A stretch of DNA of 12,794 nt from Bdellovibrio sp. (GTDB lineage: Bacteria; Bdellovibrionota; Bdellovibrionia; Bdellovibrionales; Bdellovibrionaceae), in the NCBI GenBank assembly GCA_017745015.1, contig JAGIAF010000069.1, positions 1-12,794 of the forward strand, read 5' to 3'. A program made the translations under genes and the position numbers. Below are positions 7,665-12,794 of the stretch, in pieces; position 1 is the first letter of the stretch, and every line of letters starts with the position of its first letter. The notes below the pieces were generated by a model, which was not told the DNA's origin, did not search any database, and saw only the letters and a list, made by a program, of their open reading frames with translations.

Positions 7665-8249
7665 ATGGAACCAAAAATGGATCGGACCTGCACAGCTTTC
7701 GCAGGCACGAAACAGATTGCGACGGGTGACGTAATTGAAGTCGCCCTCAAAGTTAAAAAATATTTGAAAGATGACGGCAAAGAAAATGTTCTTATTTTCG
7801 ATGACGTGACGAGTGCGCAAGTGGAATTGGATCTGCGTGGCACCACCGAAGCGGTGACTCGCAGACTTGAAGCTTTACGCGAGCCTGGGGAAAAGAAAAC
7901 CGGGCCCGGTCGCCCGAAGCTCGGTGTCGTCTCCAAAGAGGTGACTTTGTTGCCGCAGCACTGGGAGTGGTTGGCCTTACAGCCCGGCGGTGCTTCTGTA
8001 ACTTTGCGCAAGTTGATCGAAGAAGCTAAAAAGAAAAACTTCACCAAAGATCAAATTCGCCAAGCTCAAGAAGCCGTCTACAAGTTCATGCACGCCATCG
8101 CCGGTGATCTTCCAAACTACGAGGAAGCCCTGCGCGCCATGTACGCCTACGACACCAAACAGTTCAAAAAGATGATTGCCGATTGGCCTAAAGACCTTCA
8201 AGAGCACATCTTGAAAGTAGGCCGCGAAGCCCTCGCCAACGTGAAATAG
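7665..8249 (+). CDS. DUF2239 family protein, function unknown
   Basis: 194 residues, soluble, no signal peptide or membrane segment. The N-terminal half is a small alpha/beta region (AFAGTKQIATGDVIEVALKV). The family hallmark is GPGRPKLGVVSKEVTLLP followed by HWEWLALQPGGASVTLRKLIEEA (80-121). The rest is helical and charged (RQAQEAVYKFMHAIAGDLPN, then a WPKDLQEHIL segment). The start ATG 7665 has AGGAG at 7654-7658, overlapping the MFS stop, so it is translated with the transporter. The GRPKLG segment and following helices recall DNA-binding modules, which would suit a regulator of the upstream palindromes, but that is speculation; no catalytic residues are evident. Confidence 0.85.
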   Translation: MEPKMDRTCTAFAGTKQIATGDVIEVALKVKKYLKDDGKENVLIFDDVTSAQVELDLRGTTEAVTRRLEALREPGEKKTGPGRPKLGVVSKEVTLLPQHWEWLALQPGGASVTLRKLIEEAKKKNFTKDQIRQAQEAVYKFMHAIAGDLPNYEEALRAMYAYDTKQFKKMIADWPKDLQEHILKVGREALANVK

Positions 8250-8250
8250 A

Positions 8251-8319
8251 AAGGGCCTTTGGACTCAAAGCCGTGGGATTTTAAGTCCCTTCCTTGGGCC
8301 AAGGGCTAGCGAAGCTAGC
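8251..8319. other. Stem-loop cluster downstream of the DUF2239 gene
   Basis: Four short hairpins occur in a row: CTTTG/CAAAG (8257-8270, extended by GG/CC), GGGATT/AGTCCC (8275-8289), CCTTGG/CCAAGG (8292-8304), and GCTAGC-GAA-GCTAGC (8305-8319). None has a convincing T-run on either strand. They may give weak termination of the MFS operon on the plus strand, or form the 3' end of the small minus-strand mRNA described next. No ORF is supported here. Confidence 0.4.
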
Positions 8320-8353
8320 AAAAGGTCATTTCGGAAACGTTCCAGAGGTTAAT

Positions 8354-8382
8354 TTGTCGGTTTAAAAGAGTTCTTTTATTAT
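8354..8382 (+). promoter_or_regulatory. Promoter for the candidate antisense RNA
   Basis: TTGTCG (8354-8359, 4/6) and TATTAT (8377-8382, 5/6) are 17 bp apart. Initiation would be near 8389. The boxes overlap the last codons and the stop of the minus-strand small ORF. Confidence 0.4.
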
Positions 8383-8463
8383 TTTGATAAGGACCAAAAT
8401 AATAAGCAGAATCTGCTTAATAAGCTTTAAAATCGGCCGATAAGAACAATGTTGGTTGTTCAT
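8362..8463 (-). CDS. Candidate small hydrophobic peptide, type I toxin-like, 33 residues
   Basis: ATG 8463 to TAA 8362, preceded by a perfect AAGGAGG (8469-8475) with 5-nt spacing, the strongest ribosome site in the window. The first 10 residues are polar (MNNQHCSYRP). Residues 11-33 are a cationic hydrophobic helix with core ILLIILVLI (18-26), flanked by Lys13, Lys16, Lys27 and Lys30. On a helical wheel these lysines plus Glu31 fall on one side, though the core itself is uniformly hydrophobic. Size and composition resemble membrane-acting type I toxins such as TisB and AapA, but I recognise no family and claim no homology. Its ribosome site lies in a hairpin, and a plus-strand RNA would be antisense to it. 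It is 194 bp downstream of the cinA-like gene on the same strand, so read-through could also supply its mRNA. A chance ORF is the main alternative. Confidence 0.5.
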   Translation of the reverse strand: MNNQHCSYRPILKLIKQILLIILVLIKIIKELF

Positions 8464-8464
8464 T

Positions 8465-8497
8465 CGGACCTCCTTCAGATATCCGGAAGTGAGTCCG
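8465..8497 (-). promoter_or_regulatory. Hairpin sequestering the small ORF's ribosome site
   Basis: In the minus-strand RNA, CGGAC (8497-8493) pairs with GTCCG (8469-8465) and CTTC (8489-8486) with GAAG (8476-8473), separated by a 3x3 internal loop. The AAGGAGG site lies in the 3' arm, one base plus the stem end before ATG, so the folded leader would block ribosome loading. Confidence 0.45.
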
Positions 8498-8499
8498 TC

Positions 8500-8543
8500 C
8501 TAAAGGTGACCTTGCGAAAGCAAGAGTCACCTTTAGCATTTTT
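8500..8543 (+). terminator. Strong rho-independent terminator with GAAA tetraloop
   Basis: CTAAAGGTGA (8500-8509) pairs perfectly with TCACCTTTAG (8527-8536). Inside, CTTGC (8511-8515) pairs with GCAAG (8520-8524) around the loop GAAA, a stable GNRA type. CA and TTTTT follow (8539-8543). There is no matching T-run on the minus strand, so it works in the plus direction. It is 250 bases past the DUF2239 stop, far for that operon but right for the candidate small RNA. Confidence 0.85.
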
Positions 8544-8572
8544 GGGACCTACTTTTCTAAAAGAGAACTCTC

Positions 8573-8601
8573 TTTATATCAGAAGAAAATAGTAACGTCT
8601 G
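8573..8601 (-). promoter_or_regulatory. Weak promoter candidate for the small minus-strand ORF
   Basis: TATAAA (8578-8573, 5/6 to the -10 consensus) has CAGACG (8601-8596, only 3/6) 17 bp upstream. Initiation near 8566 would give a leader of about 100 nt containing the stem-loop at 8500-8536 and the ribosome-site hairpin. Confidence 0.22.
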
Positions 8602-8657
8602 GAATGGTGAACGGCGCTTCTTATAAGTCTATCACTGCGCTCGAAGGCTGACTCTTA

Positions 8658-9755
8658 TCAGAGATGGCGAAGCCAAAAGATCATGGCCATTTCCGCAAAG
8701 TATTGTGCGCGACGTTCGCGCATGGGCATGGTCTTGTAAGGGGCTTCGATGATATCGGAGAACTTTTTGTTGCCGCGCTCAATGCTGACAAAACACGAGT
8801 GTTCGTCTTTTGGTTTTACTAGCAAGCGCACCGTGGACTCTTCGTTGATGGCATGACTTGAAAAGCTCCAGGATTTTTCTGTCATAAAATCGCGCATTAC
8901 CGGCATCATGCGATTGATCAGGAATTGTCCTGTTGCCGAATCTTGCACACTCACTGAATCATAATTTTTCAAGGCGAGGGAAAGCATCAACGGCACATCT
9001 TGCTGGTCACGAGTGACCGTGAGGTCCTTAAGAGCTTCTGTCACACGTTCAATGTGAACGCGCATTTTTTCTTCTTGTGATTTGAAATAGGAAAGCTTCA
9101 CTTCCACATAAGGAAGATGAACGCGATAGCCCTTGTCGACGTTGACGTTTGCTAAAGCTTGTTCAACTAATGTGGCTACGTCGGATTCACCCATGCCAAT
9201 AGTGTCCCAGTGGCGAGTGATATAAGGATCAAGGCCTTCAACACTTTTTTCTAACCAGGTATTGATTTCGGATTTCCAGACAGCTTCGATTTCTCGCGGT
9301 GGTCCCGGCAAGACGAAAATCTTTTTGCCATTTGCTTCCAGATAAAATGCGTTAGCAGTGCCTTCGTTGTTTTTGATAACGCGCGCACCTTCTGGGTAAT
9401 AACACTGTTGGCGCTGGATTTCTTTAACGACGTAACCGCGGGGTTCAAGACGTTCTTTGATATGCTGCCAAGATCCCTCGTGGAATTTCAGTTCTCGCTC
9501 GGACCATTCGCTGATCACCTCGCGAGTGAAGTCGTCAGTTGTGGGGCCCAAGCCACCTGTGACAAACATCAGATCGCCATAATTTCCGCAAAAGTCCAAC
9601 GCTTCAGATATGAGCTTTCTCTCATCCGGGACCACCAAATGTAGTGCTGTGGTTAACCCTAGGTTTTTGAGCTTTTCAGAAATCCAAGCCGCATTTTTAT
9701 TGACGATTTGCCCATCAACAAGCTCGGTCCCAATACCAAGAACAGTCGCTTTCAT
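8658..9755 (-). CDS. cinA: CinA-like MoCF-domain protein with eroded C-terminal domain
   Basis: 365 residues, cytosolic. Residues 1-170 are a MoCF-biosynthesis (COG1058) domain: GIGTELVDGQIVNKN (7-21), VTGGLGPTTDD (65-75), LPGPPRE (149-155). In studied CinA proteins this domain has ADP-ribose/nucleotide pyrophosphatase activity in pyridine nucleotide repair. Residues about 172-250 match the CinA middle region. The last about 110 residues appear to be a shortened PncC-type nicotinamide-nucleotide amidase domain: DSATGQ (272-277) sits where ESCTGG is usual, and RERRAQYFAEMAMIFWLRHL resembles the family's final helix. Full-length CinA is usually above 400 residues, so amidase activity is doubtful. 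ATG 9755 has AGGAG (9763-9767) at 7-nt spacing. Divergent from the acyl-CoA dehydrogenase. Despite the name, a competence role is not implied. Confidence 0.87.
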   Translation of the reverse strand: MKATVLGIGTELVDGQIVNKNAAWISEKLKNLGLTTALHLVVPDERKLISEALDFCGNYGDLMFVTGGLGPTTDDFTREVISEWSERELKFHEGSWQHIKERLEPRGYVVKEIQRQQCYYPEGARVIKNNEGTANAFYLEANGKKIFVLPGPPREIEAVWKSEINTWLEKSVEGLDPYITRHWDTIGMGESDVATLVEQALANVNVDKGYRVHLPYVEVKLSYFKSQEEKMRVHIERVTEALKDLTVTRDQQDVPLMLSLALKNYDSVSVQDSATGQFLINRMMPVMRDFMTEKSWSFSSHAINEESTVRLLVKPKDEHSCFVSIERGNKKFSDIIEAPYKTMPMRERRAQYFAEMAMIFWLRHL

Positions 9756-9932
9756 CGGAGTGCTCCTTCGCGCGAATCCTCTTCAAAATATGCCCATCAA
9801 GCGCTAGCGTCCAGGCCCATTGCAAAACACCCTGTATATTGCTCTAAACGCATGGCGTTATTGCGGTCTAACTCTTCCCAAGGCTTACATATTTCAATAG
9901 ATTCGCAGGCTCAAGAACTAAGGAGTGAGCCC
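9756..9932. promoter_or_regulatory. Divergent intergenic region between cinA-like and acyl-CoA dehydrogenase genes
   Basis: 177 bases that must hold promoters for both directions. A TATATT box at 9835-9840 (5/6) has no -35 at proper spacing; TTGCAA (9820-9825) is only 9 bp away. The ribosome sites are clear: AGGAG at 9763-9767 for minus and AAGGAG at 9920-9925 for plus. I see no reliable operator. Confidence 0.4.
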
Positions 9933-11141
9933 ATGTCTTTCAACTGGAAAGAATTCGATCTTTACAATCCAACGCCTGAGCACTCGATGCTTCGTGAAAC
10001 TGTTAAAGCTTTCACTGATGCAGAAGTTGAACCCCAAGCGCATGAATTCGATCGCAGCGAAAAATTCAACTTAGGCCTATTCAAAAAAGTGGGCGAGTTG
10101 GGTCTCTTGGGCATCACAGTTCCTGAACAATTCGGCGGAGCGGGCATGGACGCAACAGCGGCAGCGATCGTTCACGAAGAATTATCTGCCTCTGATCCTG
10201 GTTTTGCTTTGGCTTATCTTGCGCACTCTATGTTGTGCGTGAACAATATCGCAGTGAATGGCAGCGACGAACAACGTGCTCGCGTCTTGCCAAAGCTTTG
10301 CTCTGGCGAGTGGATCGGTTCCATGTCGATGTCTGAGCCTGCAATCGGAACAGACGTGTTGGGCATGCAAACTCGTGCTGTTAAAAAGGACGGCGGTTGG
10401 GTTTTGAACGGTCGCAAAATGTGGATCACAAACGGTACGATCGATGAAAATAACACGCCCTGCGATTTGACTCTTGTTTATGCTCGTACAGGTGAAAAAC
10501 ATGGTCGCGCTTTGATCTCTACATTCTTGGTTGAAAAAGAACACTCTGGTTTCCAAGTCGGTCAAAAGATCAAAGACAAATTGGGTATGCGCGGTTCAAA
10601 CACAGCAGAGCTTGTATTCCAAGACTGCCACGTTCCGGATTCAGCGCTTGTCGGTCATGAAGGCGACTCTATGTTGCACATGATGCGCAATCTTGAAATC
10701 GAACGTCTGACTTTGGCAGCAATGAGCATCGGCATCGCTCGTCGCTCTATCGAAATCATGAACCGCTACGCAACTGAGCGTGAAGCGTTCGGTAAATCTT
10801 TGAACCACTTCGGTCAAATCCAACGCTACGTTGCTGACAGCTATGCTGAATACAAGGCAGCTCGCGCTTACGTTTACGAGACAGCTCGTCGTATGGACTT
10901 GAATAAAGAAGGCAACCGTTTGGATTCCGACGGCGTGAAACTTGTTGCTACAACAATGGCTAAGAACGTTGCGGACCGCGCGATCCAGGTATTGGGTGGC
11001 TACGGTTATGTGGGTGAGTACGTGGTGGAAAGACTTTGGAGAGATGCAAAGCTGCTTGAAATCGGCGGCGGTACTCTTGAAGCGCACCAAAAAAATATCA
11101 CTCGCGATTTGGCAAAAAATCCTGAGTCTTTGTACAAGTAG
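9933..11141 (+). CDS. Acyl-CoA dehydrogenase, isovaleryl-CoA dehydrogenase type
   Basis: 402 residues, FAD-dependent alpha,beta-dehydrogenation of an acyl-CoA, passing electrons to ETF; branched-chain amino acid or fatty acid oxidation. Domain order: N-terminal helices (1-120), beta domain with SMSMSEPAIGTD (130-141) and WITNG (164-168), C-terminal helical domain with YATEREAFGKSL (279-290), QVLGGYGYVGEYVVERLWRD (352-371). The usual late catalytic Glu is Gly379 (EIGGGT), whereas Glu257 in EIERL aligns with the Glu254 base of isovaleryl-CoA dehydrogenase, favouring that subfamily. ATG 9933 has AAGGAG 7 nt upstream; an in-frame extension to 9708 overlaps the cinA-like gene and has no ribosome site. 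It leads a probable operon with the methyltransferase 39 bp downstream. The exact substrate is inferred. Confidence 0.93.
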   Translation: MSFNWKEFDLYNPTPEHSMLRETVKAFTDAEVEPQAHEFDRSEKFNLGLFKKVGELGLLGITVPEQFGGAGMDATAAAIVHEELSASDPGFALAYLAHSMLCVNNIAVNGSDEQRARVLPKLCSGEWIGSMSMSEPAIGTDVLGMQTRAVKKDGGWVLNGRKMWITNGTIDENNTPCDLTLVYARTGEKHGRALISTFLVEKEHSGFQVGQKIKDKLGMRGSNTAELVFQDCHVPDSALVGHEGDSMLHMMRNLEIERLTLAAMSIGIARRSIEIMNRYATEREAFGKSLNHFGQIQRYVADSYAEYKAARAYVYETARRMDLNKEGNRLDSDGVKLVATTMAKNVADRAIQVLGGYGYVGEYVVERLWRDAKLLEIGGGTLEAHQKNITRDLAKNPESLYK

Positions 11142-11150
11142 TTGTCTTAC

Positions 11151-11169
11151 ACTCCGGCTTCGCCGGAGT
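11151..11169 (+). other. Hairpin in the acyl-CoA dehydrogenase-methyltransferase gap
   Basis: ACTCCGGC-TTC-GCCGGAGT is a perfect 8-bp stem with no T-run after it, ending directly at the AGGGG ribosome site (11170-11174) of the next gene. It may be a partial terminator, a processing site or an mRNA stabiliser that lets the two genes be expressed unequally. Confidence 0.5.
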
Positions 11170-11180
11170 AGGGGTCCTTG

Positions 11181-11897
11181 ATGTTTCCGTACGGTTCCGA
11201 CATTGAAATCAATGCAAATTTGAAAATGAATTACCAAGTGGTCCTGGAAAAACTAGGACCCTTGTTAACGGAGGACCGTCGTCAAAAAATCGACCGTGTT
11301 GTAGCGCAAAGAAATTTCGATACAGCGGTTGTTCTTGAAAGTATCTATGATCGTGGAAATATCTCTGCGGTGATGAGAAGTGCTGAAGGCCTCGGTTTTG
11401 GCAATTTTCACGTGATTGAAACCCAAGAGAAGTTCAAAGAATCTGCTCGTGTCACACAAGGTGCTGACAAATGGGTGGAAGTCCAAAAATGGAAGCAAAC
11501 GGCAGATTGCGTGAAGTCTTTAAAGCAACAAGGCTACAAAATCTATGTCACGCACTTGGATGCTCGTTCCAAGCCTCTTCATGAAGTCGACTTCTCTGGA
11601 AAAACGGCGTTGGTTTTGGGGAACGAAAAAAATGGCGTGAGTCCTGAAATGGTCGCCGCCGCCGAGGAGTGCATTATCATTCCTATGACAGGCTTCGTCC
11701 AAAGTTTTAACATCTCTGTGGCTGGTGCTTTGAGTCTGTACCACATCTCTCAAGACCGCATGAAGCGCGGGGGATCTAATGCTTCATTGACGGCTCAAGA
11801 GCAAGACATCTTGAGAGCTTACTATTACCTTCGTACCCAAGATTCAGGGTATCAATATCTTGAAGAACTTTTTGCAAGAGGACAGGTTAAGGCATAA
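11181..11897 (+). CDS. trmH: TrmH-family (SPOUT) RNA 2'-O-methyltransferase
   Basis: 238 residues, cytosolic. SPOUT-class enzyme methylating a ribose 2'-OH with S-adenosylmethionine; the TrmH group modifies G18 of tRNA. Motif 1: DRGNISAVMRSAEGLGF (57-73) with the probable catalytic Arg66, six residues after Asn60 as in TrmH. Motif 2: LVLGNEKNGVS (144-154). Motif 3: IIPMTGFVQSFNISVAGALS (166-185), the knot and SAM-binding segment. The C-terminal helices (204-232) resemble the TrmH-type extension. No extra N-terminal RNA-binding domain of the RlmB sort is present. ATG 11181 has AGGGG 6 nt upstream; TTG 11178 is the alternative. Gap to the next gene is 24 bp, so an operon is likely. tRNA Gm18 is the best guess; another tRNA or rRNA target is possible. 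Confidence 0.88.
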   Translation: MFPYGSDIEINANLKMNYQVVLEKLGPLLTEDRRQKIDRVVAQRNFDTAVVLESIYDRGNISAVMRSAEGLGFGNFHVIETQEKFKESARVTQGADKWVEVQKWKQTADCVKSLKQQGYKIYVTHLDARSKPLHEVDFSGKTALVLGNEKNGVSPEMVAAAEECIIIPMTGFVQSFNISVAGALSLYHISQDRMKRGGSNASLTAQEQDILRAYYYLRTQDSGYQYLEELFARGQVKA

Positions 11898-11921
11898 GAT
11901 TTCCTACATAGAGGAGATTTT

Positions 11922-12794
11922 ATGCAAAAATGGATTCTTTTGCTGCCTTTGCTTCTCGGTGCCTGTGCTGAGAAGAACGTTCATACGGAACCTCCGGTGC
12001 CGACGACCCATGCTACGACGGCTCTCGAAAATAAAAGTTCTTTGCACATGACTCGTCCAGAACCAACAAAACCTGTGGAGTTGGTTTTTGATTCTAAGTA
12101 TGAGGGCGCTAAACCCGTTAATTATCGCAAGAATGATAAGCTTCGCATGTCGGGGAGTGCTAGTTTCTCGCCAGCGGCTCTGAAGCAAATTGCCAAACCT
12201 GCTAAAAAGACCAAGCAGACATTATATATCTTCGATCTTCGCCAAGAGTCTCACGGTTTGATCAACGATAAGCCGGTGACATGGCAAGCAGATCGCGATT
12301 GGGCTAATGCCGATCTTAATCACGATGAAGCTATTCAACGTGAACGTCGTCTGTTAGGTGATATGCGAGTCGGCGAAAAGATCAACGACACTGTGATCAA
12401 AAGTATCGAAACCGAAGAAAGCCTTGTGCGCAGTGCTGGCTATCAATACATTCGTTTGACAGTGACGGACCACGTTCGTCCCGTTGACAGCGAAGTGGAC
12501 CGTTTCGTCGAAGCCATTCGTGATTTACCAGAGAAAAACTGGGTGCATTTCCACTGCCGTGCTGGCAAAGGTCGTACTACGACTTTCATGGTGTTGTACG
12601 ATATGTTGAACAACGCGAAAACAGATTCTTTCGACGACATCATCAAACGCAACACGGCGTTGAGTGACGACTATGACGTTGAAAAAATTCCGGCTCAAGA
12701 GGACTGGAAATATGTCTATCAAAAAGAGCGCGCGGCATTTGTTCAAGAGTTCTATAATTACGCTAAAGCAAACCCGATGGGTAAAGATGTGCTT
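11922..12794 (+). CDS. PTP-like phytase (inositol-phosphate phosphatase) lipoprotein, 3' end missing
   Basis: 291 residues present; open at the right edge. Residues 1-15 are a lipoprotein signal with lipobox LGAC (Cys15), so the enzyme should be membrane-anchored outside the cytoplasm. After a Pro/Thr-rich tether (about 20-55), the catalytic domain shows the PTP-like phytase pattern: FDLRQESHG (104-112), WQADRDWANADLN (121-133), VTDHVRP with the likely general acid Asp183, and the P-loop HCRAGKGRTT (211-220) with nucleophile Cys212 and Arg218. These enzymes remove phosphates from myo-inositol polyphosphates. A Bdellovibrio enzyme of this class (Bd1204, from memory) has been characterised structurally. 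ATG 11922 has GAGGAG (11911-11916), 5 nt away. It is last of the visible operon. A role in breaking down prey or environmental phosphate stores is inference. Confidence 0.92.
   Translation, partial: MQKWILLLPLLLGACAEKNVHTEPPVPTTHATTALENKSSLHMTRPEPTKPVELVFDSKYEGAKPVNYRKNDKLRMSGSASFSPAALKQIAKPAKKTKQTLYIFDLRQESHGLINDKPVTWQADRDWANADLNHDEAIQRERRLLGDMRVGEKINDTVIKSIETEESLVRSAGYQYIRLTVTDHVRPVDSEVDRFVEAIRDLPEKNWVHFHCRAGKGRTTTFMVLYDMLNNAKTDSFDDIIKRNTALSDDYDVEKIPAQEDWKYVYQKERAAFVQEFYNYAKANPMGKDVL

Larger units (their letters stand above)
8389..8543 (+). ncRNA. Candidate antisense small RNA (antitoxin-like)
   Basis: A transcript from the promoter-like boxes at 8354-8382 to the strong terminator ending at 8543 would be about 155 nt. 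It contains successive small stems: TAAGCAG/CTGCTTA (8403-8419), the palindrome ATCGGCCGAT (8432-8441), GAACAA/TTGTTC (8444-8461), CGGAC/GTCCG with inner CTTC/GAAG (8465-8497), and the terminator hairpin. It is fully complementary to the leader hairpin, ribosome site, start codon and about 25 codons of the minus-strand small ORF. An antisense regulator is the natural reading if it is transcribed. The alternative is that only the terminator is real and serves the MFS operon. Confidence 0.42.

Noticed and set aside
8469..8476. ACCTCCTT as a 16S rRNA 3'-end fragment
   Set aside because: It matches the anti-Shine-Dalgarno only because it is the complement of the minus-strand ribosome site; flanking bases do not continue the 16S sequence.
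8250..8657. Known structural RNA (SRP RNA, 6S RNA, tmRNA) or tRNA in the structured gap
   Set aside because: No conserved SRP tetraloop domain, no tRNA-like end or T-arm, and no 6S-type central bubble; the hairpins instead match an antisense RNA with terminator.
9708..9932. 75-codon N-terminal extension of the acyl-CoA dehydrogenase
   Set aside because: It overlaps the cinA-like start region, lacks family similarity and a ribosome site, while ATG 9933 has AAGGAG at ideal spacing.
10641..11237. Minus-strand ORF (198 codons) opposite the acyl-CoA dehydrogenase
   Set aside because: Fully overlapped by a well-supported gene, no ribosome site, no recognisable motif.

Overview
The window looks like a chromosomal segment from a Bdellovibrio-type predatory bacterium (Bdellovibrionota) or a close relative. 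The basis is the gene mix (B12-dependent ribonucleotide reductase, a secreted PTP-class phytase-like lipoprotein, a four-domain S1 protein, a MoCF/CinA protein with an eroded C-terminus), moderate GC with T-rich gene borders, and my recollection that a PTP-like inositol-phosphate phosphatase of this class was characterised from B. bacteriovorus. The taxonomic call is inference; there is no rRNA in the window. No tRNA, insertion sequence or CRISPR array was seen.

Layout. 1-2347, minus strand: a regulator-like protein with a phosphorylation-dead receiver domain, followed by a cysteine desulfurase cut by the left edge. 2348-2565: a divergent control region. 2566-6223, plus strand: nrdJ, then a 123-bp near-palindrome and a terminator-like hairpin, then a four-S1-domain RNA-binding protein with a strong terminator. 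6318-8249: an MFS efflux-type transporter and a DUF2239 protein in one operon, behind a promoter with two copies of a TTACC-N2-GGTAA operator-like palindrome. 8250-8657: an apparent gap that is densely structured. 8658-9755, minus: a CinA-like protein. 9933 to the right edge, plus: an operon of acyl-CoA dehydrogenase (isovaleryl-CoA dehydrogenase type), TrmH-family 2'-O-methyltransferase and a PTP-like phytase lipoprotein truncated by the window end.

The most interesting item is in the 8250-8657 gap. The minus strand carries a 33-codon ORF (8362-8463) with a perfect AAGGAGG ribosome site 5 nt before ATG. It encodes a cationic, hydrophobic peptide. Its ribosome site lies in the arm of a hairpin. 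On the plus strand a promoter-like pair (TTGTCG, 17 bp, TATTAT) inside the ORF's 3' end would start an RNA of about 155 nt. That RNA would be antisense to the ribosome site, the start codon and most of the ORF, and would end at a strong terminator with a GAAA tetraloop. A second frame overlaps the ORF start, as mok overlaps hok. Together this is the architecture of a type I toxin-antitoxin locus. I do not recognise the family; the proposal is an inference from sequence layout.

The other genes are mostly ordinary metabolism (deoxynucleotide supply, Fe-S/thiolation sulfur supply, acyl-CoA oxidation, tRNA modification) and share no single pathway.
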